The position numbers were made by a program, and so were the translations under genes. A stretch of 42,580 bases of DNA from Protostelium mycophagum (Eukaryota > Evosea > Variosea > Protosteliida > Protosteliaceae), in the NCBI GenBank assembly GCA_002081555.1, contig MZNV01000918.1:1-42580 (forward strand). Direction: 5' to 3'. Each line of letters opens with the position of its first letter. The first letter of the stretch is position 1. A model generated the notes under the pieces. It was not told where the DNA came from. It saw only the letters and a program-made list of their open reading frames with translations, and made no database searches. Of this stretch, positions 24,701 through 35,300 are shown in pieces.

Positions 24701-27700
24701 CGTTACAATAAAATGACGATCTACAACGATGTAGATGGACTCACTGGTTTTGCTGTGATAACAGTTCACTTGCCAATTTGAAGGTAGCGACGACCTTCTG
24801 GCTGAGCAGTTTCGCGCCCAAATATCCAAAGGAAAAGAACGATATCTCAGCGATAAGCGCAAAGTCAGGCACCATCATGGAGACCGGCCGGAATAATTGT
24901 TTTAAATTCTACGAAATTTCAGTGAAATCTCATCATTATAATTATATGACACGTCATCTATCGACAATTCCGAGTTTCAAATGAATGGGGGGGTTTCAAA
25001 GAGATGAAAATACCTGTGGAAGCTCGGAACGACCCGCATATCCGGGATTCATCGTGATAAAAATAGCACATGATGGGTCCAATTTTGTGGGCTGGTATCA
25101 TCAGTCCCATCTACAACGCTCCGTTAAAAATCCTCACTTGTCCTTCAAACTGAAAAGTCTTCTGCTTTGCGATAATCGCCCTCTGTATAGTTAAAATCTG
25201 CTGCGCGATGACGCTGAGTACTTCCACATCTATACGGTTGAACTCGTCAAAACAAGCCCACGCACCACTGCAAGCCAATCCCTTGAAGAATCTGCGAAAT
25301 TTCAGTGAAATTTCGGAAATTGATGACGTCATCACCTTCCCATGGCGACGTAGTTGAGACCTTCGGAACAGTTGAACACGACGCATTGCTTTGCGACGGC
25401 CTTTGCAAGGTCCTTTGTTGTTTCCGTTTTTCCGGTACCAGCAGGACCCTCCGGTGCTCCTGATAGTATTTAACACCGGCATTCATCATCGGATCATCAA
25501 CCATGCCGTGATGTGACATGACATCATGAGATGATATCATACATACCTCCAAGAGAGAGGTGGAGAGCCCCCATCAGTGTTACGTAACATCTCTCTGTCA
25601 GGGGGGTGATGACTAGTCTGGATGTGTTGCCGAGATACTCATAACCATAGTCTATACACGCATTCACCATCCTCACTTTGACCGTGTCCTCTTCCCAATA
25701 GTATCTCATCTACAACCAGTCAATCACGTTCTTATGAGACGTCTCACCTTGCTCGTCCAGCCGAAATCTTGAGACGTCGTAGCTTTCGCCTGTATCAATT
25801 CACCGATGATATCTCTGGTTCTGACATCGGCGATGATGAGTGCCTCTAATGTCATTCGTTGTAGTGGTGCAATGTTTTGTCTCAACATGATCACGATGGA
25901 GTTGATCTGTTCATTGATCTTCGTTCTACAATCGCTGGAAAATTCTCAGAAAGATTCTAGAAATTTCGGGGAAATTACCGGAGATCCTGTACAGCTCCAT
26001 TCGAACCGGACAGCACTTGTCCAATATTTCTCGTCTGCATCAACTGATTCACCACTAGAATGATCTCCGAAATTTCAGTGAAATCTCGCCATCAACCGTT
26101 GTAGATCCTCACCTGACCCGGCCAGTCCAAGACCCAGCGTGTTCGTTCCTCCACGTCATCAGAATGTTGGACCATCGATTTGTGGACCAGTTTGTGGAGC
26201 ACTGCGTGCATGGAAGTCTCCACTTCTGACAGCCAAATCTCCAGTGGTTTCCCATTGGGATTGACAGGCTCAATGAATTGAACCCGCTCCTTCTCTTGGG
26301 AAAGCATTGCCAGTATACTGTGATTCTCGCCAAAATCGAGCTCGCTGTTGTAGATGAGTCTCTTGAATCAAATTTTGTTTTAATTCCAAGTGTTTGGATT
26401 GCTTTGTGGCTTGCTACCACAAAAAAATCACGTCTACAACTGTAAAATTACCTGATATTTTCGAAACATTTTCTCAGATGAGGTCTGACCGCATCTGGAT
26501 CTTTGATCTGTGACAGGATCTCCACCAATTCGTCATTTGAAAGGAAGTAAAAGCGCGGGAAACTCATTCTCTTGGTCTCGAGGTATGATATCAGTCCTGA
26601 CAATCTATCAGCGAATTTGTACATAATATCATTGCTTCAACTTTTCGACATAAATAAAATAATAAATTAAAATAAATGGGCATCTACAACTCGCCTTTCT
26701 GGATATTCTCAAGTCTTTTGTTCGCTTCCATGATGTTATCGATGAGTGCTTTATCCTTTGCCACCAATTTGAGGTGAGGTCTCTGTGAAGTCTCTTGCAT
26801 CAGACTTCTCCACATCTGATCTACAACAGCAAACCTTTTTTACTTTATTATTTTTACTTTTATTTATTTTATTTATTTGTATTTTATTTGTATTTTATTT
26901 ATATATATTTTATTTATATATATATTTTACCCCAGAACTTGCAAGTTTTAAGAACAAAAACTAAATCTTAAATAAGACATCTCAACTCACTTTCTTCCTT
27001 CTATGGGCAGCTGCTGCATGATATCATTGGATGAAAATATTGGCTCCAAGTATAGCCACAATGTCTGGAATTCAATCCACTGGTTTAATAATGACTCCAT
27101 ATATGTCAATTTCTCTTCATGTGCGACAATCCTAGACGAATGTAAGCATTTACTTTGGTGTTTTTTTTGCAGAAATAATGTAATCGCGTTCATTGGATAC
27201 ATATAGATGTGGATTAGAAGGATGACCTTGACTCGAATGGCCCGACAAATGCTGATCCTCTCATAGCTGCAGCCTTGATGATGTGGTCCTCCAAAGTGTC
27301 TTGGAGCTTATCCTGATTCTCCATAAATACAATTCATAAAACATATGTCATCATCCAAAATCTATTTTTTCCAGACCAATGATGGTGTCATTTTAACAAC
27401 ATCATCTCCTCTACAACGAGACATAAACAATGATATCTTACCGTAGCCCTCAGTACCAGAGTGCTTCTCATCGGCGTCATGGTGAGTGCTAACTCCTCCC
27501 ATTCTGTCGTGATGGCCTCGAACTGCCGCTCCAGTGCATGTTCTTTTGTGGCAACACTCTTGATCTAAAAATAGAATGAGTGATTGACGAGTTGTAAAAT
27601 GAGAAAGATGGTGGAAATTGGTGGGAAATAATTACCTCTTGTAAGACTTCGATTTTATCGAGGAATTGCATATCGATCAAATTGCTGAGCGTAATACCGG

Positions 27701-30700
27701 TTGCTAGTCTCAAATTGTAACCTGTACGTCATCAACCAAATTTCCCGGAAATGTCACGAGGATGATGAAGTTTCTGTGAGATTTCCTGACCTAGTTGCGC
27801 GGAGAGAGAGCCCCAATGTCTGTCGCGCATTCCGGGGAATCTCAGATTTGTGATTATGGGAACCATCTGCTTGAAATCCTCCAACTGAATCGAATAAATA
27901 AATTTTCGTTTTATTGACAAAAAAATTAAATTAATATTTTCATGAAAGAAATCGGCATGTGAAAAAATCAACTCACTCTCTTCTTAACATCTGCTATGAC
28001 AGATGAAGGTGCCGGTAATTGCTTGAATGTCCTCGTCAACTACAATTCTTCAGAAATTTCCCAGAAATATCATCGAAAGATCACCTTGGTGACCAACAGC
28101 CACCACCCTGACACGGAACTTTCCACGAATTCTCCGTCTAGTTCTTGGAACGGGCCGTGCACCCACTCAGCGTGCTTTGTATGAAAATCGTGAACCATAT
28201 TCCATAACTGCTGAAACGGCTCAAAGTTTTTGGACTGCTCCGCGATGTCTTTAGAATACTATGGAAATCTCAGTGAAATTTGGAGGACTCACAAGATAAA
28301 GACATGAAATTTCGATGAAATTTCGCACCTTGGTACTCTTTCTCAGTCCGAATAATTTTTCCCTCGAGTTGAAAAGTGGCGGTAAAGTTCTGGCTTGTTG
28401 TAGACGAGTGTCCAAGTCCTGAACCATCGTGGCGTACTCTTCGATTTTTTCAATGTCAAAATAATTCTTGAAAGCGTCGATTTCCAACTCAAATTTGAAT
28501 AAATCTTGTTGAAATTGATTCTTCTGGTCATCTAATTGCCTCATAAATAATACTCTCTCTTGGTAGAGACGAACCTGTGAGATTTCAGTGAAATTTCGGT
28601 GAGGTGTTTGTCATGGCATCATCGTATTAATAGAGATATGTATGCTTCACAGATATTCCAGCATATAAAGAAAAATGGTGCATGAAAGCGCAATATATAA
28701 ATTAACATTTGATTATAACAATTCAAGTTTGGGGTGAACAATAAATGTTATATTTCATAATAAATGAAATAATATTATATTTCATGGCAATTTGGATGAA
28801 TAGAATTGTAGATGCATACTTCACGATTGTATAGGAGTAAAGATAGTGATTGTGGCTTTGTAAACAGGGACCAATATAATTTCTGGTCTTCATCAGATAC
28901 AGACACGTTGAATTGTTCTAACAGCGCCCACTCTTCCTGAAAACATTCAGTTTCATCACAATGTGACAGTTTCATCCGAATGTGATGTGTTTTATTCGAA
29001 TGAAACATTCTCATTCGAATGAAATGGTTACCCTTATGGTCTTATAGTCCTCCTCAATAGCTTTTAATTCGGCTTGACAATTGGTGAAATATTCCGAGAA
29101 CCTGATGACGTCAGGATTCGTCATGATCCGGCGATGGAAGAATGTTTTCGGCCATTGTGATAATGTTGTAGTTGCATCAATACTGTGGCTCTACCACGCA
29201 AAGAACCTCTGCCACATACACAGCTTCACACACGCAAAAAATATTTCATGGAGCAGTCAAGTGCTCACCTCGCAAAATCTTCAGGATCTGCACAAGAATC
29301 TTTCATTCTGTCAGATATACTAGCTTCCATATTCACGATGGAATTCCCCTTGTCCCTGACGTGTTGTAGAATGAGTTGTAGAGTGTCCTGGACTGTTTGG
29401 TTGGTTGTAGATGCGAGTTGTTCTTTGAATTTCTGACAGTGGAGTAGGATCATGTTGAGAGGGACTTCGTTGAGTGATCTACACTTGTCAAAAATCCTGA
29501 TATCTGAATTTTATTTTTCGTGGAAAAATCTTCGTGTACAACTCTAAAAATAGAATAAATTTTATATTCTTGTGGTTGTTTTCGGCAGACGCGCGAATCA
29601 ACACCGTGATCTCAATCTATATAAAGTGCAAACATTTCTTCATGCTTATGGCAATGGATACTAGCAATAGATTGCAAATATTTTTCCACAACAATTATTA
29701 CCTGCTGTTCATCAGAGTGACCGTCTTGCACAGATTCTCTATACAAATTCGTCTGTCGCTCAAACTGCTCTGGAAAAATGAGTGAAGGTATCGCATCTAC
29801 AGTGCTCACGTGTACGTTTTCGGCTGTTATCATGTTTGATGTATCTTCCACCAATAAGCTCGTGTACTCGCAGAACTGGGACCCGAATCCCTCCAATAAT
29901 CTAAAATTAGCATCTATGATACATGACACGTCATCGATCTGCGCCATGACGTCATGATCTGTCTTCTGTACAGTTTGGATGTATTCGAGGGGTAATCCGA
30001 GGGATGGAAATAATGTTATCTGTACTTTTGGAACTGTCGCACTCTCGATCACCTGTACCATGTCACCATGTCATCATATGTCATCATATGTCATCATATG
30101 ATTTATCGTGATCGTGAGATTAGAGATGAGCACTCTGGTCGCAGATATTATAAAATCTGCGATTTCATTCTGCGACAAAATTTCACAATGTCTTATCTCA
30201 TACATCATCAAAATAAGATATCTCACATCAAAGAACACGGTCCTTATGGCATTTACAATAGAGTCACGGGAGGGGTGGAAGGATACTTGGTTATTCGAAT
30301 CTAATGATATCTCTACAGAAAACATCTCCTGTCAAAAGTCACGTGATGACGATAATAAAAATCAAACTAATCATTGCAGATTCCCATTACTCGGTAATAA
30401 ACACATTAATTACCGCGGTTTTTACCGTGGTGTGGAGAATCTGAAGGCAACATTGTGACGTCATGAAATATCACCGTGACGTCATACCTGAAAATTCTTG
30501 GAAGCCATTCCCCGGAACAGAACTGGCTCATCTCCGGAAGGCAGTCTGTATTCCCCGAAAAATCGTTGAAATTCCGCAAGTGTACGCCTCACGATTTCTA
30601 ACAATTGTGTACGCATAATATATGTTATCACCTGGTCAAAATTAAATATAATAAATAATATTATTTCCACTCATTCTACAACGCAATTTTTTTTGTGTTA

Positions 30701-33315
30701 TGCCACGCCAACTTTGTATTTCGAAAAAATGTGATGATGTACAGAGATGACGTCATGACCCACCCTCATCAGTCTCCCCTGCCGCGTCTGTACGTAATCT
30801 TCTTGATTCGCAATCGGAACAGCCAAGAGATTCCCCATGATTTTTGACGTCCTCATCACTATAGCGTCCTTCCATCTACAACCAGTCAATTTTATTCTCC
30901 GGAATAACGAAGAACAATTCCTCACTCATTCAGCTTATGCACACCTCTGATTAGCACATCCTTTTCATAGTCTAAAAAATCTGCAACACCAGTGGTGGGC
31001 GTCAAGACTCTCGTCCTTACTAATTCCCGGAAATTCACAAGTAATGATCCTCTGATGTACTCTGTAATCACGTTGATTTCGACATCACATCGTCATGACG
31101 TCACGATTGAAAGACAGATCTAATCATTTTGTTGCAAAAATATGATTTCGCAACACAAATCAGTTCTAATCGAGATGACATGATGCAATTTAATGAAATG
31201 TATAAAGCACGCACCTGACTCCTCCAAAGTTCCTTGGATGACACCTAACAAAGCTGGATCTGCCAAAAACGTCTCTTGTTGAAATCTGTCAAACATCTGC
31301 ATTTTTTCAACTTGAATCTTGTGGAGATTTTTCAGCCGCATTGTGATGAAAAAATCCTCACTTCTTTGAAATTGATCTGGGGGATATCTACAAGCCATTT
31401 CCCTGTGTATGACGGGGGCTCTTTTGTTGGGAGTATCTCAGCCACCTGTACACGTCATCATCATGTCACTGTCAGACTACAACGTCATTCTTTTTTAAAC
31501 TACAACAACACAAGTCCACAAATTTCACTTCACAATCACCGAGAGTACATCTACAACGGTGTAGAATCCTGAAGAAAAAAATATCACTTTGAGTTGATCG
31601 GGAGCAGTGAGTAAACCATTCTCTGCCAGATATTCAAAGGAGTGCCTCTTCATCATCAATATGTACTCGTCCTTCGACTGCTGTATCAAATTCTGTAACA
31701 GTATCTACAACGAGTCAATTTTTTTAACATAACAATCAAGTTGAAAAATCTGGAAAAATAAAAATCGTAAAAAACATTAGAAATTTCCTCCAAATTTCAT
31801 GAATTAAACAAAACGAATTATTCATGGCAAGTTGTAAAAATCGAAAATTTTTGGAATAGTTCACCTTATGGTTGGAAGGCAGTACCGGCGCCACGGAATA
31901 TAGAATGGAATTCAAAATGTCGTCACTGAGTGTATTCGTGGGGACGTCCAATGCAGTTATGAAATTCTTATACTCTAAAGCGGCCTCCACTTCTGTTCTG
32001 AGATCACTTGCCGCTTTTATTCTCGCTTGGAATACCTACAAGGTCAAAAATATTATATAAAGATATTTTTATATATTTTAATAATGAAAATGATATTATT
32101 TTATATTATATAATATTTCTCCACGATCAAAAATCTCAACTGGCTCCCAACCAGCGCAAAGTAGAATAATTTCTTAAAGATATAATATTATTTGATTTTT
32201 CAAGACAAAAATCCTAATAATATCACCTTGGGGTCCTCATCTTCAAACATGAGATTGAGACGTGACACTTGCTTTAATTTGTGTGAAGACATCCACTGTA
32301 TCGTAAATCTTTCTCAGTTAGACATGATGGATCACCTGATCATGCTTACTTGTAATCTTTCGAGGAAAATGAGATGACCAGACAAGGCTCCCAGGACTTA
32401 TGTCCATCTTCCATATGAACGTATTGAGACACACCAACATTTGTCTTACTCTGTGGATTGTCAACTCAACTGTACATGAAAAGTTAGAGGGACGTACACC
32501 GTCTGCCCATGCCAGCTGCATGGAGGCCCAATACGAAGCAGGTTCTAAATCGGCATCAAATAGTTCTAATGGAAGAGCTAGTCCACCTTCCGTGTTCAGC
32601 ACCAAGAATGGCCGTACAATCACATCAACATTTTGTATATATCACCTTTTTTGGTGGAGATTTCACCAGGTATGTCAGGAAGAGAAGGTTGTCGTGATAC
32701 AAGAAGATTCTTCGGTGAAAATGGAAGGATGGCAGTCGGTGTTGCGGGCATAGATCTGTGTTTGGGATTGAGCCAATCTACTACTGCTGATTTGGAAGGA
32801 CTGGTATGGAGACTGTGTGAATTGATATTGCCATTTGTGTTGTCTTTATCGCCATTCTTAAACACTGAGCGTGGGCTGTGGAGAAAATCGCGATTTGAAT
32901 CGGGTGGTGAATGACCGACTGATTTTACAGATCTCACGGAAGGAAGTGATGGGTCTGCATTTCTGGTCAAAATAAAGATGATTTTCACACCAAAACATCC
33001 ACAATCAGAATCGATGCGTAATCAACCTCTTCAAGATAACGACGAATATATAATGAAAAACCAGATACTCACTGGAAATTGGCGGGACTTTGAAAATCGA
33101 AAATTGTTGTTTGAATGCCTCAAGCTGATATGAATCAGTGCATTTTATGTTACTTACAAACTGACCTCGTGCCTCTGTTTCGCCGTTACGTCGAAGTCCA
33201 AGTTCTTCGCTGGCCCTTCTAAACGTCGATTTTTAGAGGGCGATTTGCTACTTCTCGGCCTATCCCAAGGGTCTCTGGTCAATGGTCTTGTGGCGCCGTT
33301 AGAAGGCGAAGTCAT
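12744..33315 (-). CDS. axonemal (inner-arm, single-headed type) dynein heavy chain, intron-rich
   Basis: One gene of about 20.6 kb encodes a ciliary microtubule motor of probably more than 4000 residues. It starts [12 protein letters not shown] (33315) with a Ser/Pro-rich tail, then the stem. Linker marks are [10 protein letters not shown] (about 27.83 kb) and [18 protein letters not shown] (about 27.05 kb). AAA1 has [11 protein letters not shown] (about 25.43 kb) and [10 protein letters not shown] (about 25.25 kb). AAA2 has GETLSGKS (about 24.14 kb). AAA3 has GPTGTGKT (about 22.2 kb) and DDLNMPG (about 21.9 kb). AAA4 has [14 protein letters not shown], split by an intron (about 20.55 and 20.75 kb). 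The stalk ends near LLGGLGGEK (about 17.8 kb). The C-terminus has WVVLQNCHL (about 14.97 kb), [16 protein letters not shown] (about 14.33 kb) and ends [22 protein letters not shown] after AAA3 Walker B marks an axonemal rather than cytoplasmic chain; the exact orthologue is undecided. There are dozens of short introns, and the frame looks intact throughout. Confidence 0.9.
16143..16176. repeat. 34-nt intronic repeat, copy 1
   Basis: This stretch starts TTTTGACGTCCGAATG and ends in the palindrome TGATGACGTCATCA plus C. It is identical over 34 nt to 17429-17462 in another dynein intron. On the gene strand the intron begins GTGATGACGTCATCA, so the palindrome overlaps the donor. Confidence 0.8.
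17429..17462. repeat. 34-nt intronic repeat, copy 2
   Basis: An exact copy of 16143-16176, lying about 1.29 kb away in a longer dynein intron. On the gene strand the intron starts GTATGTGTGATGACGTCA, and a further GATGACGTCATCG sits next to its acceptor, near 17371-17383. Confidence 0.8.
20127..20254. repeat. nested inverted repeat inside a dynein intron
   Basis: TGCGGCAAAGC (20127-20137) is the exact inverse of GCTTTGCCGCA (20244-20254). Inside this pair, AAGCCGC (20178-20184) and GCGGCTT (20202-20208) form a second hairpin. The surrounding intron (about 20.05-20.28 kb) is unusually long for this gene. It could be a decayed DNA element or an intron-hosted structured RNA. Confidence 0.45.
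20598..20641. repeat. AAATATAG tandem repeat in the AAA4 P-loop intron
   Basis: CAAATATAGTGCTAAATATAG is followed by CTCAAAATACAGTGCTAAATATAG, so AAATATAG/AAATACAG units recur every 10-13 bp. It lies in the intron that interrupts the fourth P-loop of the dynein gene and is probably a local slippage expansion. Confidence 0.6.
26836..26929. repeat. AT-rich low-complexity intron tract
   Basis: TTTATTT/TATATA simple sequence about 94 bp long, within a dynein intron between the exons ending near 26.82 kb and 27.0 kb. No other signal is seen. Confidence 0.6.
28949..29025. repeat. TTTCATTCGAATGAAA-type repeats in a dynein intron
   Basis: Four related units run through one intron: GTTTCATCACAATGTG, GTTTCATCCGAATGTG, TTTTATTCGAATGAAAC and CTCATTCGAATGAAATG. 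The last two centre on the palindrome ATTCGAAT. The units look like successive diverged copies. Confidence 0.55.
30062..30480. repeat. long dynein intron holding a 10-bp tandem repeat and a MITE-like copy
   Basis: TCATCATATG occurs three times in a row at 30071-30100. Further along, about 30385-30445, lies a second copy of the short element described at 2450-2532 (CGGTAATAAACACATTAATTACCG, then CGTGGTGTGGAGAATCT). The open frames here on both strands are not part of the dynein and have no recognisable motif. The intron is several times longer than its neighbours, consistent with insertion. Confidence 0.5.
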
Positions 33316-33662
33316 TTTATAATGATGATGGTTGGTCGACGAGGCAAGCCTCGGGAATTTGCGCTCAGGAGTTATTTTTGGCGTTGTAACTTGCGCATTA
33401 ATTCATCTCAAGCCTGTCATTTACTGACGGAAAATGAGAGCTGGATAGCATCAGGGAGAGAGAAAGACAATGTACGAGTGTATTGCCACGGAAATACGAC
33501 CAAAAAAGGACGATAGATCTCCAATTTTATTATGACCTTGGTCAGCCTGACCAAGACGACGATTCAAGCGGTTTCTTTCCTGCGGTGCCAACATGGCTCA
33601 GTCTGGTTGTAGTGCTTCTTGGTTCTGGATCAGAATCAAATTCCATTCCGAGAAACAACAGC
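33316..33662. promoter_or_regulatory. divergent promoter region, dynein / phosphotransferase
   Basis: The dynein (minus) and the phosphotransferase-like gene (plus) are transcribed away from each other from this interval of 170-350 bp, depending on which plus-strand start is used. No defined box was identified. Confidence 0.4.
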
Positions 33663-34619
33663 ATGACACTCTTTGAGACCATAAGTATAGACGAGGTTGA
33701 GATCCGTGGCCTTGTTCGAGAGAGATGGTCCTTAGAACTCGGCAAATGTCTGAAAGCATCACAAAATCATACATATGAAGCCACCAGAGAGGGAACAGAG
33801 GAGAAATATATTGTTAGAATAACACCTGATCCAAATCAAAATCGTGTGGAGAGCATACAGGCAGAGATAGATTTTCTACAATTCCTCCATTCTCATGGCC
33901 TACTCGTGTGTCCTTCCATTGCTACCTCCCAAGGAACTTCGGAACAATTTGTTCAAAGTAACGGCGTCATTATAGTCGTATTCCAGTACGCCAAAGGAGA
34001 TTCAGTTCTCGACTTCTCAGACTTTCTGTGGATCACAGATCAGCGCCAACCAGAGGGAATTGGACGATGGATGGCCAAATTTCACTCATTATCAAAACGG
34101 TACAGCCAAGAGAGGCCAGACATGGCAAAGAAGATGAGAGAATGGACAGAATTACATGACGGAATTTTGAAAGGAGTCCCCCTCGACCCTTTAGATATCG
34201 CCAGCTCAACAGATCCCAACTTGTTTGGAATCATCCATGGGGATGTAAACATCAGCAACTTCCTCTGGGATTCCTCCTCTCAACTTCCCATCATGTTTGA
34301 TTGGGACCAATCACAAAGAGCGTGGTTTCTGTATGATCTCTCCTCACCAATATGGACCGTGGTCACCATGGCAAAGGGAGGCAACCCTGTCGATCAATCA
34401 CCAGTACCCCAGGCTGATGTCCAAATATACACAGATCACCTCATTAGAGGTTACGAGGCCGAGTCAGGCGAGAAGGTTGACAGAGCCGCACTCAAGAGGA
34501 TGATCGAGATCAGGAGGCAGTTGTACAAAAGATTCTGCAAAAAGGCAGTGGATGAGCTCCCAGCCGACCACAATATGGCAAAATTTTGTGCATTCATGAA
34601 CAGTTGGCTTGATAAATAG
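33663..34619 (+). CDS. aminoglycoside phosphotransferase (APH/choline-kinase fold) family protein, intronless
   Basis: A single open frame runs from 33483 to 34619. I prefer the Met at 33663 (MTLFETISIDEVEI, 318 residues) because the preceding 60 residues are low-information; the longer form cannot be excluded. The family phosphorylates small hydroxylated metabolites or proteins with ATP. Visible landmarks are a small N-lobe with YIVRITPD (ATP-lysine region replaced or shifted), EIDFLQFLHSHGL (alpha-C), the catalytic loop IIHGDVNISNFLW (His-Gly-Asp-x4-Asn), and the metal-binding strand IMFDWDQSQRAWFLYDLS. The HGD...N and D-W-D arrangement resembles SrkA/homoserine-kinase-like members more than choline kinases. 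Substrate unknown. The absence of introns contrasts with the neighbouring genes and could reflect retroposition or transfer. Confidence 0.8.
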   Translation: MTLFETISIDEVEIRGLVRERWSLELGKCLKASQNHTYEATREGTEEKYIVRITPDPNQNRVESIQAEIDFLQFLHSHGLLVCPSIATSQGTSEQFVQSNGVIIVVFQYAKGDSVLDFSDFLWITDQRQPEGIGRWMAKFHSLSKRYSQERPDMAKKMREWTELHDGILKGVPLDPLDIASSTDPNLFGIIHGDVNISNFLWDSSSQLPIMFDWDQSQRAWFLYDLSSPIWTVVTMAKGGNPVDQSPVPQADVQIYTDHLIRGYEAESGEKVDRAALKRMIEIRRQLYKRFCKKAVDELPADHNMAKFCAFMNSWLDK

Positions 34620-34959
34620 ATATATCCGCAGACAAATCCTCCTCTATTGTCCTTCTGATTTATACAATTTTTAAAATGAAAAATAATTGTGGCAACTGTC
34701 ACTCTGTTGCTGTGAGTAATACGTTAATATTATCATGTATCTTACTGAGATGTACAAATGCATGCAGCTGTGTATAAGGACCTGCACAAGTCTGATCTTA
34801 CCGTAACTCGCACACGGTATCGATTGTGTCCAAAACACGTTTTTTGAATTTTGAAGGTAAAATGTGAATTTTGATGGGAATAATATAAATATGAAGGAAT
34901 AAACTGCTAATAACAAATCTTTATTAAATTCCATTTATTTTTGATCTTTGTTTATTAGC
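34620..34959. other. intergenic, AT-rich; no recognised gene
   Basis: It holds the 3' end of the phosphotransferase gene and possibly the decayed downstream part of the LINE remnant, since the minus strand at 34900-34990 still reads as charged, coding-like sequence before a stop. Confidence 0.35.
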
Positions 34960-35300
34960 TTTTGTAAATCTATTCTTAATAATGCATCAATCTTATCAAC
35001 AATTCCAATATGCTATGTGCATATTGACTGTTCTTTATTTCTTGTAGTATTTGTTGGCTGTCTCTTCTACTAGTTCTGTGTATTTTTCCCATTTCTTGTT
35101 GCATCTTGTTCTGGGGTTGACTTTTAGTTTTTTGTGTCTTCTTTGGTTTGTAATGTAGGGTCATTGTTATACATATTGGAATGTGGTCTGTTTTGATGTC
35201 TGAGTTGTATCATATTTTATATGTCTGTATTTTCTATGCTGAGTGTGTCTATGAAAGTAGTCTTGTCTACTTTTGCAAGTGTCTGCAGTTGTTTCTTGTA
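34960..35300 (-). mobile_element. non-LTR retrotransposon (LINE) remnant, endonuclease end
   Basis: On the minus strand, TTFIDTLSIENTDI (about 35230-35275) and, in another frame, YNSDIKTDHIPICITMTL (about 35160-35215) match the end of an APE-type LINE endonuclease: a T-F-x-D-T segment and the SDH/TDH-x-P catalytic motif. This is followed by the Lys/Gln-rich linker (KKTQKTKSQPQNK) that precedes reverse transcriptase. The frame shift between the pieces and the absence of any reverse-transcriptase sequence downstream show it is a dead, truncated copy. Confidence 0.5.

Noticed and set aside
30068-30458. Open frames within the long dynein intron as a nested gene
   Set aside because: The frames on both strands come from repeats and AT-rich sequence and show no protein family features.
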